This document shows positions 5,937 through 5,937 of a stretch of DNA of 5,937 nucleotides, piece after piece (positions within the stretch are counted from its first letter, which is position 1; each line of letters starts with the position of its first letter). The DNA is taken from assembly GCA_036130055.1 (NCBI GenBank), contig JAYYOR010000043.1, positions 1 to 5,937 of the forward strand. The letters are read 5' to 3'. Both the position numbers and the translations under genes were made by a program. Source of the DNA: TMED69 sp036130055. Lineage in GTDB: Bacteria > Pseudomonadota > Gammaproteobacteria > Ga0077536. The notes below the pieces were generated by a model, which ran no database searches, was not told the origin of the DNA, and saw only the letters and a list, made by a program, of their open reading frames with translations.

Positions 5937-5937
5937 T

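Noticed and set aside
1..5937. CRISPR array, insertion sequence, tRNA or rRNA
   Set aside because: No regularly spaced repeats, terminal inverted repeats, transposase motifs or recognisable structural RNA sequences were seen on either strand.

Overview
The window is AT-rich bacterial DNA. The bacterial traits are compact gene packing, Shine-Dalgarno-like sites, a start that overlaps the previous stop, and a bacterial-type selenocysteine signal. No gene fixes the taxonomy. The mix of surface-polysaccharide genes and a UGSC-type selenoprotein would suit an uncultured, perhaps marine, proteobacterium, but that is inference.

Left part (1-2506, + strand): the end of what looks like a surface-glycan locus. 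It holds the 3' end of a multi-pass membrane protein (possibly a GT-C type glycosyltransferase), a complete DPM1-like family 2 glycosyltransferase with two C-terminal membrane segments, and a class I SAM-dependent methyltransferase. All three run in one direction with short gaps. A gene on the opposite strand (2542-3804) encodes a divergent protein of the alkaline-phosphatase-superfamily kind that is often found beside polysaccharide genes.

Middle (3805-4754): an AT-rich divergent intergenic region, then an alpha/beta hydrolase (start chosen at ATG 4032) whose nucleophile elbow carries Cys (G-M-C-I-G) instead of Ser. A weak symmetric hairpin at its stop codon may end transcription from both sides.

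Right part (4852-5937, - strand): the highlight. What look like two separate short reading frames (5370-5098 and 5094-4852) are one gene interrupted by a single in-frame UGA at 5097-5095. Read through as selenocysteine, the UGA gives the motif U-G-S-C. The flanking protein matches the UGSC (seleno)protein family on both sides. A perfect 8-bp hairpin with a loop starting in G lies just after the UGA, where a bacterial SECIS element should be. The start of this 172-residue selenoprotein overlaps by one base (TAATG) the stop of an upstream gene that runs off the window. That gene encodes a protein I cannot name, and the two are probably translated together as a functional pair.
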